Shown here one piece after another: positions 28,022-36,718 of a stretch of DNA of 64,000 nucleotides. The DNA is taken from contig NZ_LWFF01000313.1 in assembly GCF_001635685.1 (NCBI RefSeq), positions 51 to 64,050 of the forward strand. Reading direction: 5' to 3'. The translations under genes and the position numbers were made by a program. How positions within the stretch are numbered: position 1 is the stretch's first letter; each line of letters opens with the position of its first letter. The stretch is from Erythrobacter sp. HI0063. GTDB taxonomy: Bacteria > Pseudomonadota > Alphaproteobacteria > Sphingomonadales > Sphingomonadaceae. Below the pieces are notes generated by a model that was given only the letters and a program-made list of their open reading frames with translations, searched no databases and was not told the DNA's origin.

Positions 28022-28436
28022 CGTCGCGCTTCGCAGCCAGCCACGCGGTCGCCTCGGGCTGAAACAGGAAATAGAGCGAGGCGATTACCATCAAGGAGCT
28101 GATTATTCCGAAGATCAGATTCAGCGAGGCGATCTCCCCACTGGCCAGCGCCGTCCCCAGCGACAGCAGGCCCCATGCGACGAACAGCACGATGATCCAT
28201 TTGACGAAGCCGATCCGCAAAACGGACACCAGAAACCACAACGCGACATTGATCGCCACGCCGACCAGCATACTACCGATCAGCAATCCGTTCGCAGCGC
28301 CTTCCAGTCCGCCCGCGGCAAGCTCCGCATTGGCCTGGTCGGCGATCGCTCCGTAATTCAACGCAAAGCCCAGCAGGCCAACGGCCACCGAGCCGAGATA
28401 AAGCCAGTCGAATTTTTTGATTGCTGCCGGTTTCAT
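27999..28436 (-). CDS. Small four-helix membrane protein, unknown function
   Basis: A 145-aa protein with about four hydrophobic segments: near residues 12-30, 46-67, 72-95 and 103-125. A charged tail (KRDDDGSRTE) follows. I do not recognise a family. GGGAGGG sits about 7 bp upstream of the ATG at 28436, a strong ribosome binding site. It overlaps the RNase T2 start by 23 bp, so both are probably expressed together. Confidence 0.7.
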   Translation of the reverse strand: MKPAAIKKFDWLYLGSVAVGLLGFALNYGAIADQANAELAAGGLEGAANGLLIGSMLVGVAINVALWFLVSVLRIGFVKWIIVLFVAWGLLSLGTALASGEIASLNLIFGIISSLMVIASLYFLFQPEATAWLAAKRDDDGSRTE

Positions 28437-28477
28437 GCGTTTTGCCCTCCCCTTCGGACCGCAGTGATGGCGCGAAT

Positions 28478-29347
28478 TTACAGGGGCGTAAAGTCGAGAC
28501 CGATATCGGCGGCGGGTGCACTCTGGGTGAGGCGGCCGACCGAGACGTAGTCGACGCCCGTCGCCGCTTTGGCGCGGATCGTGTCGAGCGCGATGCCCCC
28601 GCTCGCTTCGGTGGGAACGCGGCCCGCCACGAGCGAGACCGCTTCGCGCAGAGTGGGCGGCTCCATATTGTCGAGCAGCAGCCGGGTCGCACCCGCCTCC
28701 AGCGCGGGTTCGATCTGGTCGATCCGGTCGACCTCGCAGATGATCTCCGCAACGCCCGCATCGACCGCGCGGCGCACCGCCTCGCCGACGCTGCCTGCGA
28801 CAAGGACGTGGTTGTCCTTGATCATGGCGGCATCCCACAACCCCATGCGGTGATTCGACCCGCCGCCCATTCGTACCGCGTATTTTTCGAGATGGCGCAG
28901 GCCGGGAATGGTCTTGCGCGTGTCGAGCAGAGTGCAGTCGGGATTGTCCATCGCCGCGACGTATTCGGCCACCATCGTGGCGATGCCGGAAAGGTGCTGG
29001 ACGGTGTTGAGAGCGCTGCGCTCCGCCGTCAGCATGGCGCGGGCATTGCCGGTGAGGCGCATCAGATCGGTGCCGGGCGCGACCGCCGCGCCTTCTTCGA
29101 CAAGGATCGCGATCTCCATATCGGGGTCGAGCGCACGGAAGAACGCGGCGGCCACCGGCAAGCCCGCCACGCGGATCGGATCGCGACTGTCCATCACGCC
29201 CGAAAAGCGCGCCTCGGCGGGAATGACGCTTTCACTGGTAACATCGCGTCCGCCATCGGGGAGGCCTTCGCCCAGATCCTCCGCCAGCGTCTCGCGCACG
29301 AAACGGTCGAGGTCGAAACCGGGCAGGCTCCAGTCGGGAAGGCTCAT
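28478..29347 (-). CDS. nadC: Nicotinate-nucleotide pyrophosphorylase (carboxylating)
   Basis: A 289-aa quinolinate phosphoribosyltransferase that makes nicotinate mononucleotide from quinolinate in de novo NAD synthesis. LLDTRKTIPGLRHLEKYAVRMGGGSNHRMGLWDAAMIKDNH holds the phosphate- and substrate-binding residues. EASGGIALDTIRAKAATGVDYVSVGRLTQSA completes the barrel end. Start ATG at 29347 has GGAG upstream and overlaps the transporter stop by 4 bp (ATGA). nadA and nadB are not in the window. Confidence 0.95.
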   Translation of the reverse strand: MSLPDWSLPGFDLDRFVRETLAEDLGEGLPDGGRDVTSESVIPAEARFSGVMDSRDPIRVAGLPVAAAFFRALDPDMEIAILVEEGAAVAPGTDLMRLTGNARAMLTAERSALNTVQHLSGIATMVAEYVAAMDNPDCTLLDTRKTIPGLRHLEKYAVRMGGGSNHRMGLWDAAMIKDNHVLVAGSVGEAVRRAVDAGVAEIICEVDRIDQIEPALEAGATRLLLDNMEPPTLREAVSLVAGRVPTEASGGIALDTIRAKAATGVDYVSVGRLTQSAPAADIGLDFTPL

Positions 29348-30459
29348 TCGGTTTCTCCTTCGGGGACCGGATCGGGATGTTTCACCACGCCGCGCTGTTC
29401 GCTCATGATCGCCCAGCCGGTCAGGAACAGGCCTGCCAGCAGCGGACCGACGACGATCCCGCTGAGGCCCAGCGTGGCGATGCCGCCCAGCGTGGTCAGC
29501 AACACGACCCAATCGGGAATGCCCGTGTCGCGGCCCACCAGAATCGGACGAAGGATATTGTCCGCCATTCCGATCACGCCGACGCCCGATCCGATGACGA
29601 CCGCCGTCTGCCAGTATTCGCCGATCGCGGCGAGGTAAATGGCAACCGGAATCCACACGATGGCCGGGCCGAGCGCGGGCAACAGCGAGAAGATCGCCAT
29701 CAGCACGCCGAACAGCGCAGCGGCGGGCATGCCGACGATCGCGAAGGTGATCGCGCCGAGCGCGCCCTGCACCAGGCCCACGACGACCGAACCCTTGATC
29801 GTGGCGCGCACGACGACTGCGAACCGCTCCGCCAGCGCGTGCGCCGTCTTGGGTTCGAGGGGGAGCGCATCGCGGATCGCGGGGCCGATCCGCTGCCCGT
29901 CGCGCAAGAGGAAATAGAGGACGTAGAGCCCGACGCCGAGCGACAGCACGAACGAGAACGCGCTGCCCCCGATGGACAGTGCAGAACGACCGGCAATCAC
30001 CAGCGCTTCCTCGGTGAATTCCGATACGCGCTGCTGCAACACGCGGAAATCGCCGTAACCAGCGCCGTCGATCATGCGCTGCCAGCTGAAGGGGAGCGCA
30101 TCGTGGACCCGGTCGAAGGCGGCGGCGGGATCGATCTGCTGGCTCTGTATCGCCAGATAGAGCCGCGTCGCCTGATCGACGACGATATTGCCGATCCAGA
30201 TCGCGGGCACGATCACTACGATAGTGACGATGAGAAGTGTCAGGATGGCCGCGCGATTGCTGCCTCCCAGATTGCTCTGCAACGTCAGGAAGAGCGGCTG
30301 GAAGATGATCGCGGCCAGGGCGGCCCACAGGATCGCTGAAGCGAAGGGCCAGGATACCCAGATCAGACCGACGGTCACGAGCGCGAGGAACAGAATGAAT
30401 CCACCGCGCTCTATGCGTGGACGATGCGCATGACTGCGCCGCGTCACATCATCGCTCAT
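29344..30459 (-). CDS. AI-2E family transporter (PerM/YdiK-like)
   Basis: A 371-aa membrane protein with about seven to eight hydrophobic segments. The conserved C-terminal region (QGALGAITFAIVGMPAAALFGVLMAIFSLLPALGPAIVWIPVAIYL) is diagnostic of this transporter family. Members were named for autoinducer-2 export, but many have other or unknown roles. Start ATG at 30459 is preferred to an in-frame codon at 30513 inside the response regulator gene. It is translationally coupled to nadC and follows the LytT-like gene by 28 bp, so these four genes may be one operon. Confidence 0.88.
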   Translation of the reverse strand: MSDDVTRRSHAHRPRIERGGFILFLALVTVGLIWVSWPFASAILWAALAAIIFQPLFLTLQSNLGGSNRAAILTLLIVTIVVIVPAIWIGNIVVDQATRLYLAIQSQQIDPAAAFDRVHDALPFSWQRMIDGAGYGDFRVLQQRVSEFTEEALVIAGRSALSIGGSAFSFVLSLGVGLYVLYFLLRDGQRIGPAIRDALPLEPKTAHALAERFAVVVRATIKGSVVVGLVQGALGAITFAIVGMPAAALFGVLMAIFSLLPALGPAIVWIPVAIYLAAIGEYWQTAVVIGSGVGVIGMADNILRPILVGRDTGIPDWVVLLTTLGGIATLGLSGIVVGPLLAGLFLTGWAIMSEQRGVVKHPDPVPEGETE

Positions 30460-30487
30460 GCGGTCTGCCCCCCAGATCGTGCGGTTA

Positions 30488-31285
30488 TCAATGGACGAAG
30501 CGCGCGACGACATCGCGATAGCTGCGGCTGACCTTCACTTCGGCGCCCGATTCGAGGACGAGGAAACATTCGCCATTGGTGTGCGGCTTCACCTGCCGGA
30601 CCTGGTCCAGATTGACGATGGTCGAACGGTGGACGCGCTGGAACTTGCGCGGATCGAGGCGGCGTTCGAGATCCTTCATCGTCTCGCGCAGGATCAGCGA
30701 ATTGTCGCCGGTATAGATGCACATGTAATCGCCCGCGGCCTCGATATGCTCGATCGTGCCGACTTCGACGCGGAAGATCTGGCCGCGATCCTTGACGTTG
30801 ATGAGCTTCTCGTACCGCCCGGCGGCATCCGCGTCCTCGCCGGTGAATTCCTCGGCCGCTTCTGGCGCGACCTCCGATAGCACGTTCATCAGCTTTTCGG
30901 CCTCTTCGGAGGATTTCTTTTCTGACAGGCGCACGCGCACGCGCTCGATCGTGTCGGCCAGTTTGTCCTCGTCCACCGGCTTCATCAGGTAATTGACCGC
31001 ATTGGCCTCGAACGCGCGAATGGCGTGTTCCTGAAAAGCGGTGACGAACACGAACAGCGGCGGATCGATTTCCATCACCCCCTGCACCACCGAAAATCCG
31101 TCGAAACCGGGCATCTGGATGTCGAGGAAGACGAGATCGGGCTTCTGCGTCTTGATCGCGCGGATCGCTTCGCGCCCGTTCTGGCAGGTGTCGATCACTT
31201 CGACGTCCTCGAACGGTTCCAGGCGAACCTGGAGGCCTTGAATGGCGAGTTTCTCGTCGTCGACGATGAGCGTGCGGATGGTCAT
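30488..31285 (-). CDS. LytTR-family response regulator
   Basis: A 265-aa two-component regulator. The receiver domain (about residues 1-120) has acidic DD pair at 9-10, phospho-acceptor Asp55 in FLDIQMPG, Thr in FVTAF and Lys in MKPVDED. An acidic linker (about 125-155) follows, then a LytTR DNA-binding domain (about 160-262) with EHIEAAGDYMCIYTGDN and FQRVHRSTIVNLDQV. It should bind direct-repeat promoter sites when phosphorylated by the LytS-like kinase whose gene overlaps it by 4 bp. Confidence 0.93.
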   Translation of the reverse strand: MTIRTLIVDDEKLAIQGLQVRLEPFEDVEVIDTCQNGREAIRAIKTQKPDLVFLDIQMPGFDGFSVVQGVMEIDPPLFVFVTAFQEHAIRAFEANAVNYLMKPVDEDKLADTIERVRVRLSEKKSSEEAEKLMNVLSEVAPEAAEEFTGEDADAAGRYEKLINVKDRGQIFRVEVGTIEHIEAAGDYMCIYTGDNSLILRETMKDLERRLDPRKFQRVHRSTIVNLDQVRQVKPHTNGECFLVLESGAEVKVSRSYRDVVARFVH

Positions 31286-32517
31286 GCTGGGGAGGCTTTC
31301 TCAGGGGGCAGGGCAGTAACCGATGAGGGGGGTATCGGTTGCCGCGCCTGCGGTTTGGAAGAGGATTTCGTGGGCAGGGCCGCGCTGTCTTCGGCGGCTT
31401 CGTAGGGAATTTCGATATTGACGGTGAAACCGCCGCTGTCGGGAGAGCGGATTTCGAAGCGATGGTCATCGCCATAGGCCTGGGCCAGCCGGTCGCGGAT
31501 ATTGGCAAGGCCCACTCCGGTCGACGTGGTGCGGCGCGAGCGTTCGAGCATTCCATCGGGAATGCCGCCGGGACTACCGGTTTCCGGGCGCACGGTGTGG
31601 TGGATGCCCGGTCCGGTGTCGGTGACCGTTACGCGCAGGCGGCTGCCCGCGATCTGGGCGACCAGCGATATCGTCGCGCCTTCTTCCTGCGGCGATACAC
31701 CGTATTTGATTGCGTTTTCGACCAGCGGTTGCAGCAGCATCGACGGGATGCAGGCTTCGCTCGCGCCAGGTTCGATGCGAAAATCGGTCTGCAACCGATC
31801 CTCGAACCGCATCCGTTCGATATCGAGATAGAGTTTCAGCATCTCCACCTCCTGCTCTACCGTCACCTTGCCGCCCGGTTCGCTCACGAGCGTATGACGC
31901 AGGAAGCTGGACAGGCGCGTCAGCATCGCATTGGCGGGCGCGGTCTGTTTCAGCAGCACCAGCGTGCTGATCGAATTCAGCGTGTTGAACAGGAAATGCG
32001 GGTTCAACTGATAGCGCAGCATGGCGAGCTGCGCGCTGGTGGCCTGCATTTCCAGCCGCTCCAGCCGATCGGCCTGTTCCTCGACCTGGAGGAAGTAATT
32101 GATCGCGAAATACAGCGCCGACCATGCGCCCAGAAGCGTCAGCGGCCAGATCAGAAAGCCGATATAGAGCGCGACGAAATCGCCATCGAAACTGGCGCGG
32201 GTAAGGCTGGTGACCCATGCGATGATGAAAGTGAAGATTCCCACGCCCACGAAGAGGACCAGCACGGTCGATGCCCAGGTGACGAGCGGACGGACCGAGA
32301 TCAGCCGCTGGTAGATGACCGAGAGGACGAGGCTGATCGAAAAGCCCGTTACCGCCTCGATCGCGACATTGACCAGGAAGCTCCAGTCCTGCCCCCCCAC
32401 CAGGCCCGTGATCGCGCGAAGCAGGAAGGCGCCGCCCCAGCCCGCGCTCTGGAGCGTCCAGAACGCGCGGTTCTTGTCCGCGAAGAACGGGGTCGGCTGG
32501 ATGGGCAGGACGGCCAT
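31282..32517 (-). CDS. LytS/YehU-type membrane sensor histidine kinase
   Basis: A 411-aa kinase. Residues about 25-145 contain four hydrophobic helices, then a short coiled coil (EEQADRLERLEMQ). The His_kinase block is LRYQLNPHFLFNTLNSIS with phospho-acceptor His174. The ATPase domain has the N-box ENAIKYG and the G-box DTGPGI; a later loop is GVGLANIRDRL. The tail is Pro/Ser/Lys-rich. No periplasmic domain is seen, so the signal may be sensed within the membrane. It forms a pair with the overlapping LytTR regulator (ATGA). Confidence 0.92.
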   Translation of the reverse strand: MAVLPIQPTPFFADKNRAFWTLQSAGWGGAFLLRAITGLVGGQDWSFLVNVAIEAVTGFSISLVLSVIYQRLISVRPLVTWASTVLVLFVGVGIFTFIIAWVTSLTRASFDGDFVALYIGFLIWPLTLLGAWSALYFAINYFLQVEEQADRLERLEMQATSAQLAMLRYQLNPHFLFNTLNSISTLVLLKQTAPANAMLTRLSSFLRHTLVSEPGGKVTVEQEVEMLKLYLDIERMRFEDRLQTDFRIEPGASEACIPSMLLQPLVENAIKYGVSPQEEGATISLVAQIAGSRLRVTVTDTGPGIHHTVRPETGSPGGIPDGMLERSRRTTSTGVGLANIRDRLAQAYGDDHRFEIRSPDSGGFTVNIEIPYEAAEDSAALPTKSSSKPQARQPIPPSSVTALPPEKASPA

Positions 32518-32696
32518 TATGCCCTCGCTTTAGACCATTTGCCGCAAGGCTGACCAGCCGCAAGCCTGCGCCTTTCCAGCCGGAGCGAGCGAGAGATGCG
32601 GCGGAAGCGGTCGAAAGGGCGCTTCTTGCCGTGCCGGAACCGATCCGAAACACAGTGGCGGCCAGCCGGACGCATAAGGCGACAGCCGAATTCCCC

Positions 32697-33659
32697 CTAG
32701 TCCGGTATCGCCATCCGCACGAACCGCCGCGACCAGTCCGCCTCGCCATCCTCGGCCAGCGCGGCTTCCAGCGTCGCGATTTCCGCTTCGATGAATTCGA
32801 CGCGTTCGTCCCAACCGTCATGGCTGCGATCGCGCAGCAGGCCGCCGCCATATTTGGGGCCCCAGCGCGCCATGAAGCGAGCGGCGGCGCGCGGATCGTA
32901 ACCGGCATTGTAGAGCAGCCACGGCATCATCCGGTCGGCATCGCGCTCGGTCAGGCGGACGAGGCCCTGGCTGCGTCCAACCCTGTCGAACATCTTTCGA
33001 TGGCCGAGAAGATTGTGCGCCAGTTCGTGCGCGACTGCGGCGGCGAACTGGTCTTCGGGATAGGAGAATCCGGCGAAACCGCGACCGAAGATGACGCGGC
33101 TGCCATCCGCGACGGCGCGCTTGCCTCCGTCCAGCACTTCGAAGCGGCTGGGGCAGGCGGGCACGCCGGTCACGGTCGCTTCTCTCGGCAACTCGCCCTT
33201 GGCGACCCAGCCGATCCGGATCGGGCCTTGCGCCAGCGCCTCGTCCAGCGAGGCGTTGATGTCCACCATCCGCTCCCAGCGCGGATCGCTCGGCGGATAT
33301 GTCTCGGCGAGGAGAGCGCCGTTCAGATGGAGCAAGCCGGCATTGCGCGTAAGGCCCGCTGCGACTGCGGGCGATTCCGGCGCCAGCGCCTGGACCGCGA
33401 TATCGCCGGCCAGATCCAGTTCGGCCCGCACCCGATCGGGCTTTCCGTAGGCAGCGGCATCGTGGAACAGCGCGCCGATCGCGGGCCGGGCATCGGCGCA
33501 ATAGGGGGCGTTCGCCGTCACGAGCTTCCAGCCGATGCGGAAGAGCTGGATATCGCGCGCCTGCAACGCCTCGATTTCGGTCAGCTCATCGGCTTGCGCC
33601 CGAGCGGGTGCCGCTCCGACCAGCGCGAGAGCCAGAACGAGCGCTGCGCCAAGCCGCAT
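32697..33659 (-). CDS. Exported HExxH metalloprotease (M48-like)
   Basis: A 320-aa protein with a cleavable signal (MRLGAALVLALALVGAAPARAQA). The zinc motif is HELAH (His211, Glu212, His215), followed by NLLGH and, about 25 residues on, an acidic TERDADRMM that could give the third ligand as in M48 enzymes. The N-terminal half (about 25-190) resembles no domain I know and may be PDZ-like. It shares one base with the DsbA-like gene (TGATG at 33659), so it is translated in step with it. Substrate unknown. Confidence 0.8.
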   Translation of the reverse strand: MRLGAALVLALALVGAAPARAQADELTEIEALQARDIQLFRIGWKLVTANAPYCADARPAIGALFHDAAAYGKPDRVRAELDLAGDIAVQALAPESPAVAAGLTRNAGLLHLNGALLAETYPPSDPRWERMVDINASLDEALAQGPIRIGWVAKGELPREATVTGVPACPSRFEVLDGGKRAVADGSRVIFGRGFAGFSYPEDQFAAAVAHELAHNLLGHRKMFDRVGRSQGLVRLTERDADRMMPWLLYNAGYDPRAAARFMARWGPKYGGGLLRDRSHDGWDERVEFIEAEIATLEAALAEDGEADWSRRFVRMAIPD

Positions 33660-34363
33660 CAGCTGTTATCCGCCGCGGCGGTGTCCTGCGCCAGCGCGTC
33701 GGCCAGCGCCTCGTAACCCACCGCGCCTTCGAGCACGCGACCGCCCGCGACCCAGCTCGGCGTGCCGGAAAAGCCCAGCTGGCGCGCGAAGCCCATCGTG
33801 CGGGCGAGTTCGGCGGTTACTGCATCGCTTGCAGCGTCGGTGCGAGCGCGTTGCAGGTCCAGTCCCGCCTGTCGCGCGGCCTGCTCTACCGTCTCGGGAG
33901 TCGGTGGGCCGAGCGCGAACATGGCCTTGTAGAAAGCTGGATATTTGCCCTGCATCGCTGCGGCGAGGGCCATGCGCGCGGCCTCTTCGCTGCCCTCGAA
34001 GATCGGCCATTCGCGCACCACCACCTTCACTTGTGGATCCTCGGCGATCAGCCGGGCGATGTCCGGCTCGCTCGCCTTGCAATAAGTGCAGCCGTAATCG
34101 GTGAACTTGACCAGCGTGCGCGTGCCTTCGGGATTGCCGAGCACTGCGCCGGGGAAGGGTTCGGTGACTTCGTCCGCCACGCTAGCCAGCCGATCCTGGG
34201 CCTGCTGCGCCTGGAAGGCTTCGGCCATTTCCGGCAGAATGTCCGGATTGGCGACGAGATAGCTGCGCGTCTGCGAATGGCCCAGCCCGGTAACGGACCA
34301 GAGCGCCGCCCCGGCAAAACCGGCCACCAGCGCGATCAGCGCCGTCAGGAAATATTGCCGCAT
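33659..34363 (-). CDS. DsbA-family periplasmic thiol-disulfide oxidoreductase
   Basis: A 234-aa protein with an N-terminal membrane anchor or uncleaved signal (about residues 5-25) and a thioredoxin-fold DsbA domain. The active site is GCTYC (Cys92, Cys95). The fold's cis-proline region is GTPSWVAGGRVLEGAVGYEAL. It resembles Com1/BdbD-like oxidoreductases that introduce or isomerise disulfides in envelope proteins. It lies between two exported metalloprotease genes. Confidence 0.9.
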   Translation of the reverse strand: MRQYFLTALIALVAGFAGAALWSVTGLGHSQTRSYLVANPDILPEMAEAFQAQQAQDRLASVADEVTEPFPGAVLGNPEGTRTLVKFTDYGCTYCKASEPDIARLIAEDPQVKVVVREWPIFEGSEEAARMALAAAMQGKYPAFYKAMFALGPPTPETVEQAARQAGLDLQRARTDAASDAVTAELARTMGFARQLGFSGTPSWVAGGRVLEGAVGYEALADALAQDTAAADNS

Positions 34364-34377
34364 AAATTCTTGGCCCC

Positions 34378-35733
34378 TCAGCGCTTGTCCATCTGCTGTT
34401 CCAGCAGCGCGCGCGCCTGCATGCCGACATCCTGCGCGCGCAGCCAGTCCGGCGATCCGTTCGGCAGGCCCGCCTCCGCCGCCTGCGCGCTGCGCAGCGC
34501 CATCGCGTACTGGCGGCTCATCACCTGCTGTTCCGCGCTGGCGAGGCGCGCGCGGGGCAGGTCGCCGCGAGCCGCATAGACCATGCCGAGCTGGTACCAG
34601 GCGAACGGATTGTACCGGTCGCGCGCCACCGAAGCCCGCAGCACCTGCTCCGCCTCCTCGAAGTGATCCTTGTCCTCGGTCGCGATCAGGGCATGGCCGA
34701 ACATCGAAGAGATCAGCGGATCGGCCAGCGTCAGCTCGGTCGCCTTGCGCAGCGGTTCGAGCGCTTCTTCCGGCCGCCCCGATTCGAGCAGCACCTGCCC
34801 CTTCAATTCGAGGAAATACGGATCGTCCGGCGCGCTAGCGAGCAGCGATTCGGTTTCGGACAGAGCGCGATCGACCTGCGCGGACTTATGATAGGCATAG
34901 GCGCGGGCATAGCGCGCGGGCAGGGTCTGGTCGGTCTGCGGATAATCGCGCAAGGTGTAGCGCGGCTCCGCGATATAGCCTTTCAGCTTGGCCTTCACCC
35001 GCGCGAACTCGCTCTCCCATTCGGAATTGAGCGGCGCATCCCAGGCCGGGTCTTTTTCATACACGCCGCGCAAAGTCGCGATGCGATCGCCCGAAAGCGG
35101 GTGCGTGCGCGTGAACGCCGCATCGTCGGACTGGCTGTAGCCATAGCGGTATTCGCGGTTCTGCAATTTGCCGAAGAAGCTCAGCGATCCGCGCCCGGAA
35201 ATCCCGGCATCGGACAGATATTGGGCGCCCGCCATGTCGGCGCTGCTTTCCTGCACGCGAGTGAAGGCTAGGAACTGGCCCAGCGCCGCCCGCTGCCCCA
35301 TCATCATCGCCGCCATTGCGGCTTCCCCCGCCCCGGCCAGCGCGGCACCGATCCCGGCGAGAAGGGAGAGCAGGGTTATCCCGCTCGCCGCCTTCATGCC
35401 CTCGCCGTAGCGCACGATGTGGCCGCCGGTGATATGGCCCAATTCGTGCGCGATAACGCCTTGGACTTCATTGGCGGTGTCCGCCGCATCGATCAGGCCG
35501 GAATGGATATAGACCGCCTGCCCGCCCGCCACGAAGGCGTTGATACTGGGATCGTTGATCAGGACGATATCAACATTGCCGGGTTCGAGCCCGGCGGCTT
35601 CCACCAGCGGTTCCGAAATGTCGCGCAGGAACGCTTCGGTCTCCGCATCGCGCAGGATCGACTGGGCGGCGACGGGCTGCGCGCTCGCGAGCGTGAGCGC
35701 GACGAAGGCGAGCAGGAAGGAGAGAGCGCGCAT
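34378..35733 (-). CDS. BepA-like M48 metalloprotease with TPR repeats
   Basis: A 451-aa periplasmic protein: signal peptide to about residue 23, then an M48 domain with HELGH (His96, Glu97, His100) and the downstream acidic ESSADMAGAQYL. A C-terminal TPR region follows (about 260-440). This is the architecture of BepA/YfgC, which degrades or helps mature outer-membrane proteins such as LptD. The gene ends 14 bp before the DsbA-like gene, suggesting a joint envelope quality-control transcript. Confidence 0.92.
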   Translation of the reverse strand: MRALSFLLAFVALTLASAQPVAAQSILRDAETEAFLRDISEPLVEAAGLEPGNVDIVLINDPSINAFVAGGQAVYIHSGLIDAADTANEVQGVIAHELGHITGGHIVRYGEGMKAASGITLLSLLAGIGAALAGAGEAAMAAMMMGQRAALGQFLAFTRVQESSADMAGAQYLSDAGISGRGSLSFFGKLQNREYRYGYSQSDDAAFTRTHPLSGDRIATLRGVYEKDPAWDAPLNSEWESEFARVKAKLKGYIAEPRYTLRDYPQTDQTLPARYARAYAYHKSAQVDRALSETESLLASAPDDPYFLELKGQVLLESGRPEEALEPLRKATELTLADPLISSMFGHALIATEDKDHFEEAEQVLRASVARDRYNPFAWYQLGMVYAARGDLPRARLASAEQQVMSRQYAMALRSAQAAEAGLPNGSPDWLRAQDVGMQARALLEQQMDKR

Positions 35734-35743
35734 GGCGAGCGTG

Positions 35744-36718
35744 CTAGCGGGTTTTGCCCTGAACCGGAACTGAAGCCTGCCCTTGCGGCCCCGTGCGGTT
35801 CGCCACGAAGGCGAGAATCGGATCGAGCACCTTGTCGCCCTGCGCGAAGGGTTTGGAGAGGCCCATCACGATCCCGGCATGGCTCATCACGTCGAATTCG
35901 ATCAGCTCGACCGCGCCGCCAGCCGCTTCGATGGCGGCGGCCAGATTGCGCGCATTATAGGGGCGCACGGTCTCGTCGGCGGTTCCGTGCATCAGCAGGA
36001 GCGGTGGCGCACCGGCGAGCGTTTCGCGTGTGCCATAGGCGATCGGCTGAGTGATGCGTCCGTCGGCGACATGGCCGAAGGCGTTCTTCGAGGATTCGGT
36101 GTCGAAGGGATAGAAATCGGCCGGTCCCGCCAGGCTGACGATGCCTGCAACGCTGTCGCGCGGGACGCCTGCCGCGCGCAGGAATTGCGGATCGAGTGCG
36201 AGCATCAGGACATTATATGCGCCTGCGGAATGGCCGATCAGGATCGTGCGCCCGGCATCGACATTCATCTCGTCTGCCCGGCTGCGCACCCAGGCAAGGC
36301 CAGCGGCACTGTCCTCCAGCATGGCGGGATAGCGCCCTTCCGGCACCAGCCGATAGCCGACCAGAGCCGTTGCGATTCCTCGCTCTCCCAGACTGCGCGC
36401 GACGAAGCGGTAATCCTCCGGCGCGCCCGAATTCCAGCCGCCGCCATGGATGAACACGGCGAGCGGGAAGCCGCCCGCAGGCGCTTCGCCTTCCGGCACC
36501 CAGATTTCGGCACGCTGCGCTTCGGCCGGGCCGTAGTTGCCCCGTGCCGCCAATTCGACATCGCGATCGCGAGGAAAGCGCGCGTCGATCCAGTCGAGCG
36601 TGCCTGCCGATCCTGCCGCCACGGCCCAGCGCCACAGGGCAAAGCCCCCCAGCGCCAGCAGCGCGATCACGATCAGGGTCCAGCCCATCTTTCCCGGTCT
36701 CCGCCGTGTTGCGCTCAT
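35744..36718 (-). CDS. Alpha/beta hydrolase (esterase/HSL-like) with N-terminal membrane anchor
   Basis: A 324-aa hydrolase. One hydrophobic helix near residues 12-30 would anchor it, leaving the catalytic part outside the cytoplasm. HGGGWNSG forms the oxyanion hole and GHSAGAYN carries the nucleophile Ser. HGTADETV gives the Asp and DVMSHAGI the His. The HGGG block places it with acetyl-esterase/hormone-sensitive-lipase types. The start at 36718 overlaps the App1-like gene by 4 bp. Substrate unknown. Confidence 0.85.
   Translation of the reverse strand: MSATRRRPGKMGWTLIVIALLALGGFALWRWAVAAGSAGTLDWIDARFPRDRDVELAARGNYGPAEAQRAEIWVPEGEAPAGGFPLAVFIHGGGWNSGAPEDYRFVARSLGERGIATALVGYRLVPEGRYPAMLEDSAAGLAWVRSRADEMNVDAGRTILIGHSAGAYNVLMLALDPQFLRAAGVPRDSVAGIVSLAGPADFYPFDTESSKNAFGHVADGRITQPIAYGTRETLAGAPPLLLMHGTADETVRPYNARNLAAAIEAAGGAVELIEFDVMSHAGIVMGLSKPFAQGDKVLDPILAFVANRTGPQGQASVPVQGKTR

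Noticed and set aside
32518-32696. Possible extra gene or promoter between the LytS-like kinase and the HELAH protease
   Set aside because: No convincing coding frame, terminator or conserved promoter element in the 179 bp.
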